DNA of 64,000 bases, from assembly GCF_900109345.1 (NCBI RefSeq), contig NZ_FNZN01000002.1:310001-374000 (forward strand), in the 5' to 3' direction. The position numbers and the translations under genes are program-made. This DNA comes from Maribacter orientalis (GTDB lineage Bacteria > Bacteroidota > Bacteroidia > Flavobacteriales > Flavobacteriaceae). The notes below the pieces were generated by a model. The model was not told where the DNA came from. It worked only from the letters and a program-made list of their open reading frames with translations, and ran no database searches. Shown here piece after piece: positions 40,442 to 48,599 of this stretch (position 1 is its first letter; each line of letters begins with the position of its first letter).

Positions 40442-41734
40442 CTAGTTAAATACTAATACAAAATAGTTTTTCTTACCTCTTTGTATTAATACAAATTTGT
40501 CGTTAATCAAATCTTCTGAAGTAATTAAAAAATCTTCCTTTACCTTCTCTTTATTTACCGAAATGGAATTTTGCTTTAACTCTCTTCTAGCTTCACCATT
40601 AGAGCCTAAAAAATTGGTTTTTGCAGCTAATGCTCCTATCATATCTAAACCATCGGCTAATTCAGATTTAGAAAGTTCAGCTTGTGGTACACCTTCAAAA
40701 ATCTCCAAGAATGTTTTTTCATTTAATCCTTTCAAATCTGATGCTGTAGACTTACCGAATAAAATTTCACTGGCGCGCACCGCATTATCCAAATCATCTT
40801 GAGAATGCACCATTACGGTAACCTCATCTGCCAATCGTTTCTGTAACAATCGTAAATGCGGGGCTTCTTTATGTTGTTTCGTTAAATCTTCTATTTCTTG
40901 CTGACCTAAAAACGTAAATATTTTAATATATTTTTCGGCATCCTCATCAGAAGTATTCAACCAATATTGGTAGAATTTATATGGAGAGGTTCGTTCGGCA
41001 TCAAGCCAAATATTTCCGCCTTCGGTCTTACCGAATTTGGTACCATCGGCCTTAGTAATTAACGGACAGGTAAGCGCATAACCTTTTCCGCCTGCAATTC
41101 TTCGAATTAATTCAGTACCCGTAGTTATATTACCCCATTGGTCGCTACCTCCCATTTGAAGGCTGCAATTATATTCTCTATATAAATGAAGAAAGTCATA
41201 CCCTTGCACCAATTGATACGTAAATTCAGTAAAAGACATACCCTCTTTAGCTTCCGCAGAAAGTCGTTTTTTTACAGAATCTTTAGACATCATATAATTG
41301 ACGGTTATGTGTTTACCCACATCCCTAATGAAATCTAAAAAAGAGAAATTCTTCATCCAGTCATAATTATTGACCAAAACCGCTGCATTTTCACCATCAA
41401 CCGTAAAATCTAGAAAACGAGATAACTGCTCCTTTAAGGCATTCTCATTATGCCGTAAAGTTTTTTCATCAAGTAAATTACGTTCTGCAGACTTACCCGA
41501 TGGATCACCTATCATACCCGTAGCACCACCTATTAAAGCGTAAGGTTTATGCCCGGCCAACTGAAAATGTCGAAGCATCATTACCCCTACCAAGTGACCT
41601 ATATGTAAAGAGTCTGCCGTTGGATCAATACCCACATAAGCCGATTGCATCTCTTCTAATAAATGTTCTTCTGTACCTGGCATTGCATCATGTAACATTC
41701 CGCGCCATTGTAACTCCTTGACAAAATTTGTCAT
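40442..41734 (-). CDS. tyrS: Tyrosyl-tRNA synthetase
   Basis: 430 residues. Class I catalytic domain with HIGH at residues 44-47 and the second signature as KFGKT near 231-235 ([10 protein letters not shown], the bacterial TyrRS form of KMSKS). Tyr-binding [12 protein letters not shown] and [10 protein letters not shown] are present. The C-terminal S4-like RNA-binding domain begins near 360 and ends KNYFVLVFN. It charges tRNA-Tyr in the cytoplasm and is monocistronic, with a -7 box 25 bases upstream. Confidence 0.97.
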   Translation of the reverse strand: MTNFVKELQWRGMLHDAMPGTEEHLLEEMQSAYVGIDPTADSLHIGHLVGVMMLRHFQLAGHKPYALIGGATGMIGDPSGKSAERNLLDEKTLRHNENALKEQLSRFLDFTVDGENAAVLVNNYDWMKNFSFLDFIRDVGKHITVNYMMSKDSVKKRLSAEAKEGMSFTEFTYQLVQGYDFLHLYREYNCSLQMGGSDQWGNITTGTELIRRIAGGKGYALTCPLITKADGTKFGKTEGGNIWLDAERTSPYKFYQYWLNTSDEDAEKYIKIFTFLGQQEIEDLTKQHKEAPHLRLLQKRLADEVTVMVHSQDDLDNAVRASEILFGKSTASDLKGLNEKTFLEIFEGVPQAELSKSELADGLDMIGALAAKTNFLGSNGEARRELKQNSISVNKEKVKEDFLITSEDLINDKFVLIQRGKKNYFVLVFN

Positions 41735-41759
41735 CTCTTCCTTTATTTTTATTGAATTG

Positions 41760-41767
41760 CAAATATA
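41760..41767 (-). promoter_or_regulatory. Predicted -7 box for tyrS
   Basis: Minus-strand TATATTTG is an exact TAnnTTTG match, 25 bases before the tyrS start codon. It lies in the divergent gap with the epimerase gene. Confidence 0.6.
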
Positions 41768-41826
41768 AATGGAATTCTTGCCAGAACACAGTAGATTAAA
41801 GCAGGAATTTATCCGCCTGTATTTCC

Positions 41827-41834
41827 TAAATTTG
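41827..41834 (+). promoter_or_regulatory. Predicted -7 box immediately before the epimerase ATG
   Basis: TAAATTTG matches TAnnTTTG and ends only 4 bases before the ATG at 41839. If functional, transcription would start at or next to the start codon, giving a leaderless mRNA. Confidence 0.5.
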
Positions 41835-41838
41835 AAGC

Positions 41839-42846
41839 ATGATATTAGTTACGGGAGGCACAGGATTAGTGGGGTCACATTTGTTGCTAAGATTAGTCAA
41901 TGATAATATTGAAGTTCGTGCGCTTTATAGAACGAATGAAAAACTAGAACAGGTCAAAAAAATATTTGGCTATTACTCCCCAAATGCAAAAAAACTCTTT
42001 AAAAAAATTAATTGGGTAAAAGGAGATATTTTAGACATCCCATCTTTAGAACTCGCATTTAGAGAAGTAACCCATGTATATCATTGCGCAGCTTACATAT
42101 CATTTAATCCATCAGATTTTAAATTATTAGAGCGCATTAATAGGGAAGGCACCGCTAACGTGGTTAATATGTGTATCGCATTAGGCGTAAAGAAATTATG
42201 CCATGTAAGTACCATTGGCACTATAGGCAAACCCAATTCGAATGATAAAGCTACGGAAGAAACCGAGTGGAGCAGGCAACATGCAAACCCGTATGCTATT
42301 ACAAAACACCTCGCAGAAATGGAAGTTTGGCGCGGCGCCCAAGAGCAGTTGCAAATAGTTATCGTTAATCCCGGAGTGATTTTAGGACCGGGCTTTTGGG
42401 AAAATGGTAGCGGCACATTTTTTAAGACCGCATCTAAAGGCTATCCATTTTATCCTCCAGGGGGTTCAGGCTTCATCACTATCGCTGATGTAACACGTTC
42501 TATGGTTGAACTTATGAATTCAAAAATTACCGGAGAACGTTTTATACTGGTTGCCAAAAATCTATCTTATAAAGAAATATTGAGCCAAATAACCTCTACG
42601 ATGGGAAAGAAAGCACCTAAAAAAGAACTAAAAATATGGCAACTTCAATTAGGGAAATTTGGTGACCAAATTAGAAACATCGTTACAGGAAAAGCTAGAA
42701 CGATAACTAATAGTACCATTTACGGTCTACTGCACACTACCGAATTCGACAATTCTAAAATATCAAAAGCTTTAGAATTTGAGTTTCAGCCGTTAGATGA
42801 AACAATAAAATTTTCTGCTAAACTATTTACCGAGGAACACTCTTAA
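41839..42846 (+). CDS. NAD-dependent epimerase/dehydratase (extended SDR)
   Basis: 335 residues. N-terminal Rossmann motif GGTGLVGSH (about 5-13) and the active-site YAITK (Tyr near 152) identify an extended short-chain dehydrogenase/reductase. HVSTIGTIG (strand before the catalytic Ser/Thr) and [12 protein letters not shown] are typical of the dihydroflavonol-4-reductase-like subgroup. The substrate is unknown; sugar-nucleotide, sterol-like or aldehyde substrates all occur. It ends in a 4-base overlap with the convergent DUF4296 gene. Confidence 0.85.
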   Translation: MILVTGGTGLVGSHLLLRLVNDNIEVRALYRTNEKLEQVKKIFGYYSPNAKKLFKKINWVKGDILDIPSLELAFREVTHVYHCAAYISFNPSDFKLLERINREGTANVVNMCIALGVKKLCHVSTIGTIGKPNSNDKATEETEWSRQHANPYAITKHLAEMEVWRGAQEQLQIVIVNPGVILGPGFWENGSGTFFKTASKGYPFYPPGGSGFITIADVTRSMVELMNSKITGERFILVAKNLSYKEILSQITSTMGKKAPKKELKIWQLQLGKFGDQIRNIVTGKARTITNSTIYGLLHTTEFDNSKISKALEFEFQPLDETIKFSAKLFTEEHS

Positions 42847-43265
42847 AGGGTGTCAGAAACCTTATCAGTTGATTTCAAATCTTTGCTTGAGGCTTTTTTT
42901 ACAAGGTTAAGACTATCTTTTTCCTTTTTCATTGCCTCCAATTGTATGCGCTGATTTTCCAACCTGGATTCAACATCCTTATACATCGTTTCATATAGTA
43001 ATGGTTTTGATGCATAATAACGATCACTATCTACAAACTGTGCACTATCAATCTCAAATTTTTCAAATATATAGGTAGTTGGTTCAATACCATTATCCTT
43101 TAATTTACCAATATTGGTTCCTTTTGCAGCATTAACAATAGCCATTTCCTTAAAAATTAATACCATTTTGTCTTGAGGTATTAAATTTTCTGGCTTTTCT
43201 ATCAACTCTTCTGCGCATGAAAAGAGTAACAACATAACTAACATAAAACTTAAACTATACCTCAT
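42843..43265 (-). CDS. DUF4296 lipoprotein
   Basis: 140 residues. Lipobox LFSC (Cys17) followed by AEELIEKPENLIP. The DUF4296 pattern is visible: IPQDKMVLIFKEMAIVNAA, then FEKFEIDSAQFVDSDRYYAS and YETMYKDVESRLE. The C-terminus is a Lys/Glu-rich helix, probably coiled coil. The domain is restricted to Bacteroidota and has no known function. The start codon overlaps the dihydroorotase stop (ATGA), so expression is coupled to pyrC. Confidence 0.82.
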   Translation of the reverse strand: MRYSLSFMLVMLLLFSCAEELIEKPENLIPQDKMVLIFKEMAIVNAAKGTNIGKLKDNGIEPTTYIFEKFEIDSAQFVDSDRYYASKPLLYETMYKDVESRLENQRIQLEAMKKEKDSLNLVKKASSKDLKSTDKVSDTL

Positions 43266-44599
43266 GGTCTATTAAAAGTTAGTCTTTTTGCATTTCTAAT
43301 TTCTGAGAATTTACCATTAGTAAACCCTAAATGCCCATTTATTATGGTATGCACCACCTTTGAAGAAAAGGTAAGATCTTCAAATGGCGACCATTTACAT
43401 TTATAAGCAATATTCTCTTTCGTAACCGTCCACGAGTTATTTAAATCGGCAACAACTATATCGGCGTAATACCCTTCACGAATAAATCCTCTTTTCTCTA
43501 TCTGAAATAATATCGCTGGATTATGACACATTTTCTGCACCATTTTCTCCAACTTTATTCTACCTTCTTTCACCTTTTCTAACATAGCCGGAAGCGCATG
43601 CTGCACTAATGGTCCGCCAGATGGTGCTTTCGTATATACATTGTTTTTCTCTTCTAATAAATGTGGAGCATGATCTGTTGCAATGACATCAATTCTATCA
43701 TCTAATAAGGCATCCCACAATTGTTCTCGGTCTTTTGCAGTCTTCACCGCAGGGTTCCACTTAATTAAGTTTCCTTTATCTGCATAATCAGCATCTGAAA
43801 ACCACAAATGGTGAATACACACCTCAGCAGTTATCTTCTTTTGTTCTAACGGAATGTCATTTCGAAATAAATTAGTCTCCTTACCCGTCGACACATGAAA
43901 TACATGTAACCTAGCGCCGGTTTTCTTTGCTAAGGCAATAGCCCTTGAAGATGACAAATAACACGCTTCTTCACTTCTAATAATTGGATGATACTGTATT
44001 GGAATATTATCTCCGTACTGTTCTTTGTATTTGGCCAGATTCTCACGAATAGTAGTTTCATCTTCGCAATGGACAGATATGACCATTTCTGTATTACTGA
44101 AAATACTCTCTATCACCTTCTCGTCATCTACCAACATATTGCCTGTTGATGATCCTAGAAATAATTTGATACCTGAACATGCATTCTTATCCAGTCTTTT
44201 TAATTCTTCAAGATTATCATTGGTGCCACCAAATAGAAATGAATAATTTGCAAAAGCAGAATTTTCAGCAATTGCAAACTTTTCTTCAAGCTTTTCTATG
44301 GTAGTTGTTTGTGGCGTTGTATTTGGCTGCTCCATAAAAGTGGTTATACCACCAGCAAGCGCTGCCCTACTTTCTGTCGCTATAGTGCCTTTATGAATAA
44401 GGCCCGGTTCTCTAAAATGAACTTGGTCATCGATAATGCCAGGTAAAATATGCATGCCTTTTACATCAATTACTGTTGCATCGGCATCACTAATATCTTT
44501 AGCTATTTTAACAATTAAATCATCTTCTATTAGAATATCATTCTCTAGAATGACTCCCTCATTTACAATGACACCGTTTTTTAATAGAATCTTACCCAT
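43262..44599 (-). CDS. pyrC: Dihydroorotase (Bacteroidota type)
   Basis: 445 residues, amidohydrolase superfamily; it interconverts carbamoyl-aspartate and dihydroorotate in pyrimidine synthesis. Metal and active-site residues seen: His61 in DDQVHFREPG, probable carboxylated Lys145 in GIKLFLG, His177 in VHCEDE, His232/His235 in LHVFHVS and Asp309 in IATDHAPH. The first His of the usual HxH is Gln59. The carboxy-lysine site is more like hydantoinase/allantoinase than like class I dihydroorotases, which use Asp. Dihydroorotase is favoured by HFREPG and length; an allantoinase-like activity is the alternative. It lies 2 bases after the glycosyltransferase gene. Confidence 0.85.
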   Translation of the reverse strand: MGKILLKNGVIVNEGVILENDILIEDDLIVKIAKDISDADATVIDVKGMHILPGIIDDQVHFREPGLIHKGTIATESRAALAGGITTFMEQPNTTPQTTTIEKLEEKFAIAENSAFANYSFLFGGTNDNLEELKRLDKNACSGIKLFLGSSTGNMLVDDEKVIESIFSNTEMVISVHCEDETTIRENLAKYKEQYGDNIPIQYHPIIRSEEACYLSSSRAIALAKKTGARLHVFHVSTGKETNLFRNDIPLEQKKITAEVCIHHLWFSDADYADKGNLIKWNPAVKTAKDREQLWDALLDDRIDVIATDHAPHLLEEKNNVYTKAPSGGPLVQHALPAMLEKVKEGRIKLEKMVQKMCHNPAILFQIEKRGFIREGYYADIVVADLNNSWTVTKENIAYKCKWSPFEDLTFSSKVVHTIINGHLGFTNGKFSEIRNAKRLTFNRP

Positions 44600-44601
44600 A
44601 A

Positions 44602-45330
44602 TTAAAATTTATTCCTTAAAAATAGACTTCGCATTTTCATTACAAAGACACCCCAAATTGCTTCGCTTATAATTGTAGAACTCATTTTTGATTTACCTAA
44701 AACACGGTCTCTAAAAATAATTGAAACTTCTTCTATTTTAAACTTTTTCAAATAGGCCCTAAACTTCATTTCTATCTGAAAAGCATAGCCCACAAAACGA
44801 ACAGAATCTAAATCAATAGCCTCCAATACCTCCCTTTTATAACATACAAAGCCAGCTGTTGGATCATGCACCCGCATACCGGTAATAAGTTTAACATAGA
44901 TTGAGGCACCGTAAGACAGCAACACCCTATACAATGGCCAATTTACTACATTCACTCCTTTTTTATATCTAGAACCTACAGCAACATCTGCACCATTCAA
45001 ACAAGCCTTTTGCAGTCTAATCAAATCTGAAGGAGTGTGAGAGAAATCCGCATCCATTTCAAAAATGTAGTCATACCCTTTCGCTATAGCCCACTTAAAA
45101 CCATGAATATACGCCGTGCCTAGTCCCGATTTTTCAGTCCGTGTCTCTAAAAAAAGTTTTCCTTCAAATTCCTTTTGAAGTTTTTTTACACAATCGCCTG
45201 TTTTATCGGGAGAATTATCATCGACAATAAGAACATGAAATTCTTTCTGCAAATCAAACACTGCCCTAATAATGGCCTCAATATTCTCAATTTCGTTATA
45301 AGTAGGTATGATTACAATACTACTGGCCAT
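44602..45330 (-). CDS. Polyprenyl-phosphate sugar synthase (GT2, DPM1-like)
   Basis: 242 residues, soluble GT-A glycosyltransferase of the dolichol-phosphate-mannose synthase type. N-terminal IIPTYNEIENIEAII, nucleotide-binding VDDNSPDKTGD, DxD in FEMDADFSH and acceptor-site VGSRYKKG are all visible; there is no C-terminal membrane anchor, as in type III DPM1. It would transfer a sugar (mannose is typical) from a nucleotide sugar to a polyprenyl phosphate at the inner membrane. A GT39-type enzyme that uses such lipid-linked sugars is encoded divergently 129 bases away. Confidence 0.9.
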   Translation of the reverse strand: MASSIVIIPTYNEIENIEAIIRAVFDLQKEFHVLIVDDNSPDKTGDCVKKLQKEFEGKLFLETRTEKSGLGTAYIHGFKWAIAKGYDYIFEMDADFSHTPSDLIRLQKACLNGADVAVGSRYKKGVNVVNWPLYRVLLSYGASIYVKLITGMRVHDPTAGFVCYKREVLEAIDLDSVRFVGYAFQIEMKFRAYLKKFKIEEVSIIFRDRVLGKSKMSSTIISEAIWGVFVMKMRSLFLRNKF

Positions 45331-45352
45331 ATATCTTAAAAAAGTATTTCGA

Positions 45353-45360
45353 CAAAAGTA
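45353..45360 (-). promoter_or_regulatory. Predicted -7 box for the GT2-pyrC-DUF4296 operon
   Basis: Minus-strand TACTTTTG matches TAnnTTTG, 22 bases before the GT2 start codon. Confidence 0.5.
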
Positions 45361-45429
45361 AGGTTTTAATGGTCGTCTTAAAACGTGCTATTATACCTTT
45401 ATGAAATTTTTAAACTATGTAACTAACCT

Positions 45430-45437
45430 TAAATTTG
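45430..45437 (+). promoter_or_regulatory. Predicted -7 box for the GT39-DUF4271 genes
   Basis: TAAATTTG matches TAnnTTTG, 22 bases before the ATG at 45460. It forms a divergent promoter pair with the box at 45353. Confidence 0.5.
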
Positions 45438-45459
45438 TAATTTAGCCATCAAGTATCCT

Positions 45460-47139
45460 ATGCGAATGTTGACTAAAATTCCAAAGCAGTTCTATTTTTT
45501 TCTAGCTGCAATTTTCATTCTTAATGTCATTCAATCTAGTTTTACACAACTTATTTTTGATGAAGCTTACTACTGGTATTACAGCCAAAACATGGCTTGG
45601 GGTTATTTTGACCACCCACCAATGGTCGCCTTATTGATTAAAATAAGTAGCTACTTTTTTAATGGCGAACTAGGGGTTCGGTTTATGAGCTGTGTGTTAG
45701 CTACCGTTAATATCATTTTGCTTTGGCTAATGATTGACAACCCCAAAAAGAACGATTATATAAAACATTTTTTTGTGTTGGTTTTTTCTATGACCCTTTT
45801 AAATGCTTATGGTTTTTTTACATTACCCGATACGCCCCTTCTGTTTTTTACAAGTTGTTTTTTATTGACTTACAAGCATTTTATCAAAAAACCAACGGTA
45901 GGTCTCTCAATATTGCTGGGTGTATTTATGGCAGCGTTAATGTACAGTAAGTATCATGCTGTACTTGTAATCTTCTTTGTTCTACTTTCAAATCTAAAAT
46001 TAGTAAAAAACAAATATGCTTGGCTTGCTGTTTTCGTAGCCCTTATTTCCTATACTCCTCATTTTTATTGGTTATATGAAAATGACCTTGTATCCATTAA
46101 ATATCATTTATACGAAAGACCAAATGGGGCGTATAGCTTTGAGAAATATACCTTAGGTTTTTTCGTGAATTTAGTAGCTGTTTTTGGCCTCACCTTTCCA
46201 TTTATATACAAGGCTCTTTTTAAAACTAAAAGCAATGATTTATTTACAAAAGCACTAATCTATCTCACCTATGGTGTAATTCTATTTTTCTTTATTTCTA
46301 GCTTTAACAGAAGAGTACAGACACAGTGGATTATTATTATTTGTATTCCCTTGGTCATTATCGCCTTTAATTTCATGCTTCGGAACAAACAAGCATTGAC
46401 ATGGATTTTCAGGCTAGGGCTTATCAATACGATAATTATCATTTATCTAAGAATAGGACTTGCTTATCAACCTCTTCTTTTTAATTTCTATTATGAAAGT
46501 CACGGCAATAAAGAATGGGCTCAGGCGATTGAAGATGAAGTTGGAAAAATACCTGTAGTGTTTGAAAATTCTTATAGAAATGCCCCGATGTATTCTTTCT
46601 ATACCAATGGCACACCAACATTTTCTTTGAATAATTATATGTACCGTAAAAATCAGTATTCAATAGATAATTCTGAAGAAAAGATACGAGGTAAGGACAT
46701 TGCTTATATTTCAAAATATATTAACGACAACTCATTTTCTTACGAAAGGAAAGATGGTGGACTATATAAAGGAAAGTATATACCAAATTTTCAATCTTTT
46801 CGAAAGGTTCAATGTATAGTGGAGGACATCGAAAAAACTTTGAATTCGGATGAAAATATTACGCTAAAGGTTTTTAACCCCTATAAAGAGCCCATCGAAT
46901 TGAGCAAACTAAAATTTGCGGTCACGTACATGGATAATTACAAAATACCAAAAAAAACTTTAAAAATAGTGCTTGAAGCTGTAGATCCAAATACCACAAC
47001 ACTAAAACAGCAGGACACTACTAATTTTACATTTCACTTACCAAAAACAAAAATGGAAAACATTGGTTACTTTAGGGTAGTCATTTCTGAGAACAATCTC
47101 TATTTTGGCTTAAACGGAAAACCAATTCCAATCAAATAA
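45460..47139 (+). CDS. GT39/ArnT-like membrane glycosyltransferase
   Basis: 559 residues. About 10-12 transmembrane helices over the first 350 residues, then a soluble C-terminal domain (about 360-559). The catalytic first periplasmic loop reads FDEAYYWYYSQNMAWGYFDHPP, with the Asp-Glu pair typical of PMT/ArnT-type (GT-C) enzymes. These use polyprenyl-phosphate sugars as donors and glycosylate proteins or lipid A on the periplasmic side. The divergent DPM1-like gene is a likely source of the donor. Protein O-glycosylation, which is general in Bacteroidota, is one possible process. The stop overlaps the DUF4271 start (TAATG). Confidence 0.85.
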   Translation: MRMLTKIPKQFYFFLAAIFILNVIQSSFTQLIFDEAYYWYYSQNMAWGYFDHPPMVALLIKISSYFFNGELGVRFMSCVLATVNIILLWLMIDNPKKNDYIKHFFVLVFSMTLLNAYGFFTLPDTPLLFFTSCFLLTYKHFIKKPTVGLSILLGVFMAALMYSKYHAVLVIFFVLLSNLKLVKNKYAWLAVFVALISYTPHFYWLYENDLVSIKYHLYERPNGAYSFEKYTLGFFVNLVAVFGLTFPFIYKALFKTKSNDLFTKALIYLTYGVILFFFISSFNRRVQTQWIIIICIPLVIIAFNFMLRNKQALTWIFRLGLINTIIIIYLRIGLAYQPLLFNFYYESHGNKEWAQAIEDEVGKIPVVFENSYRNAPMYSFYTNGTPTFSLNNYMYRKNQYSIDNSEEKIRGKDIAYISKYINDNSFSYERKDGGLYKGKYIPNFQSFRKVQCIVEDIEKTLNSDENITLKVFNPYKEPIELSKLKFAVTYMDNYKIPKKTLKIVLEAVDPNTTTLKQQDTTNFTFHLPKTKMENIGYFRVVISENNLYFGLNGKPIPIK

Positions 47140-47792
47140 TGGAACCTATTGCCAGAACATTCTCTCAAAACGATTGGATTACCATAACATTAATGGTAAG
47201 TCTTCTGTTTCCATTAATTGCAAAAAGCATCTATTATTCCCGCTTTTTTAGTTTTATAATTCTGCCATTTAACAACAAGTACATAACCATGTACACCAAG
47301 AAAGAGAAACTATTCAATTGGTTCCATATACTGTTAAGTATTTTTCAAATTATAAATACCACACTATTTATATTTTTTATTTGGCGTACATATATGCCTA
47401 CTTCTCAGGTCAAAAATCCGTTTATTTTTCCGTTATTGCTTGCAGGTGTTTTCCTATTCTTATGTGCAAAAACAATAGCACAATTGTTCAACGGTTTTAT
47501 ATTTAATACTTATAACATCTTCAACGAACTGGTTTTTAGGAAATTAACCTACCTTAATTATTCAAGCATTGTTCTTTTTATTGCAAATATTCTTTTAACC
47601 TACGTTTTTATTGACTCGAGAATCGTTATCTATATTGCCGTTTTTCTATTCTTGATCATTAATATAATTGGCTGGGTGACAGTACTAAGGAATTACCAAA
47701 ATTTTATAAGCTCCTATTTTTTCTATTTTATTTTGTACCTTTGCGCACTCGAAATTGCACCCTTAGTTATTATGGGAAGCTTTCTAAAATAG
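47139..47792 (+). CDS. DUF4271 membrane protein
   Basis: 217 residues with about five to six transmembrane helices. The DUF4271 pattern is seen in NKYITMYTKKEKLFNWFH, the conserved FNTYNIFNELVFRKLTYLNYSS and C-terminal YFILYLCALEIAPL. The family is confined to Bacteroidota, typically precedes the uroporphyrinogen-III synthase gene as here, and has no assigned role. The start codon overlaps the upstream glycosyltransferase stop by one base. Confidence 0.85.
   Translation: MEPIARTFSQNDWITITLMVSLLFPLIAKSIYYSRFFSFIILPFNNKYITMYTKKEKLFNWFHILLSIFQIINTTLFIFFIWRTYMPTSQVKNPFIFPLLLAGVFLFLCAKTIAQLFNGFIFNTYNIFNELVFRKLTYLNYSSIVLFIANILLTYVFIDSRIVIYIAVFLFLIINIIGWVTVLRNYQNFISSYFFYFILYLCALEIAPLVIMGSFLK
47736..47743 (+). 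promoter_or_regulatory. Predicted internal -7 box for hemD
   Basis: TACCTTTG is an exact TAnnTTTG match inside the 3' end of the DUF4271 gene, 57 bases before the hemD ATG. It would give hemD its own transcript. Confidence 0.45.
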
Positions 47793-47800
47793 CGCAGCGT

Positions 47801-48544
47801 ATGAAAGTAAAAACGATTTTGGTCTCTCAACCAGAGCCAAAAATGGAAAATTCCCCCTATTCCAAACTTATCGATAAAGAAAAGGTAAAGGTTGATTTTA
47901 GACCGTTTATTCATGTAGAAGGAGTTGACGCAAAAAGTGTGCGTCAGCAAAAAATAGATCTGAATGATTTTACTGCTATTATCTTAACCAGTAGAAATGC
48001 AGTAGACCACTTCTTTAGAATCGCAGAAGAGATGCGTTTTAAAGTGCCAGATTCTATGAAATACTTCTGTCAATCAGAAGCCGTGGCGTACTATCTACAA
48101 AAATACGTTGTCTATAGAAAACGTAAAATTTATGTAGGAAAACGATTATTCACGGATTTAGTGCCTTTGATTAAGAAATATAAAGACGAAAAATTCTTAT
48201 TACCTTCTTCTGATGTACTTAAATTAGATGTACCCGACACTTTAGAAACTCTAAATATCAATTGGAAACGAGCCATTTTTTACAAAACTGTAATTAGCGA
48301 CCTTTCCGACTTAAGAAATGTTTATTATGATATTTTAGTGTTCTTTAGTCCTTCTGGAATAGAATCTCTATTACAGAACTTTCCAGATTTTGAACAAAAG
48401 GAAACTAGAATTGCAGTATTCGGCAATTCTACTGTTGACGCAGCTACTGGTGCTGGTTTAAGAATTGATATTAAAGCTCCTACTCCAGAAACACCATCAA
48501 TGACTATGGCGTTACAAAAGTACATTACAAGCGTAAATAAATAA
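47801..48544 (+). CDS. hemD: Uroporphyrinogen-III synthase
   Basis: 247 residues from the ATG at 47801; the frame extends 20 codons upstream into DUF4271, but the family starts close to VKTILVSQPEP. HemD closes hydroxymethylbilane into uroporphyrinogen III in haem synthesis. Features: N-terminal ILVSQPEP, IILTSRNAVDHFF as the first-domain nucleotide-like loop, VFFSPSGIESLL and IAVFGNSTVDAATGAGL in the second half. The family is poorly conserved, so the call leans on these motifs plus the DUF4271 neighbour. It ends at a strong bidirectional terminator. Confidence 0.87.
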   Translation: MKVKTILVSQPEPKMENSPYSKLIDKEKVKVDFRPFIHVEGVDAKSVRQQKIDLNDFTAIILTSRNAVDHFFRIAEEMRFKVPDSMKYFCQSEAVAYYLQKYVVYRKRKIYVGKRLFTDLVPLIKKYKDEKFLLPSSDVLKLDVPDTLETLNINWKRAIFYKTVISDLSDLRNVYYDILVFFSPSGIESLLQNFPDFEQKETRIAVFGNSTVDAATGAGLRIDIKAPTPETPSMTMALQKYITSVNK

Positions 48545-48561
48545 CTTGCTCAAAAAAGTCA

Positions 48562-48596
48562 ATAAAAAAAGCCTTGCAATGCAAGGCTTTTTTTAT
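48562..48596. terminator. Bidirectional terminator between hemD and pckA
   Basis: AAAAAAAGCCTTGC / GCAAGGCTTTTTTT with a three-base loop, perfectly paired. The A-run on the left and T-run on the right make it functional on both strands for these convergent genes. Confidence 0.92.
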
Positions 48597-48599
48597 GTT

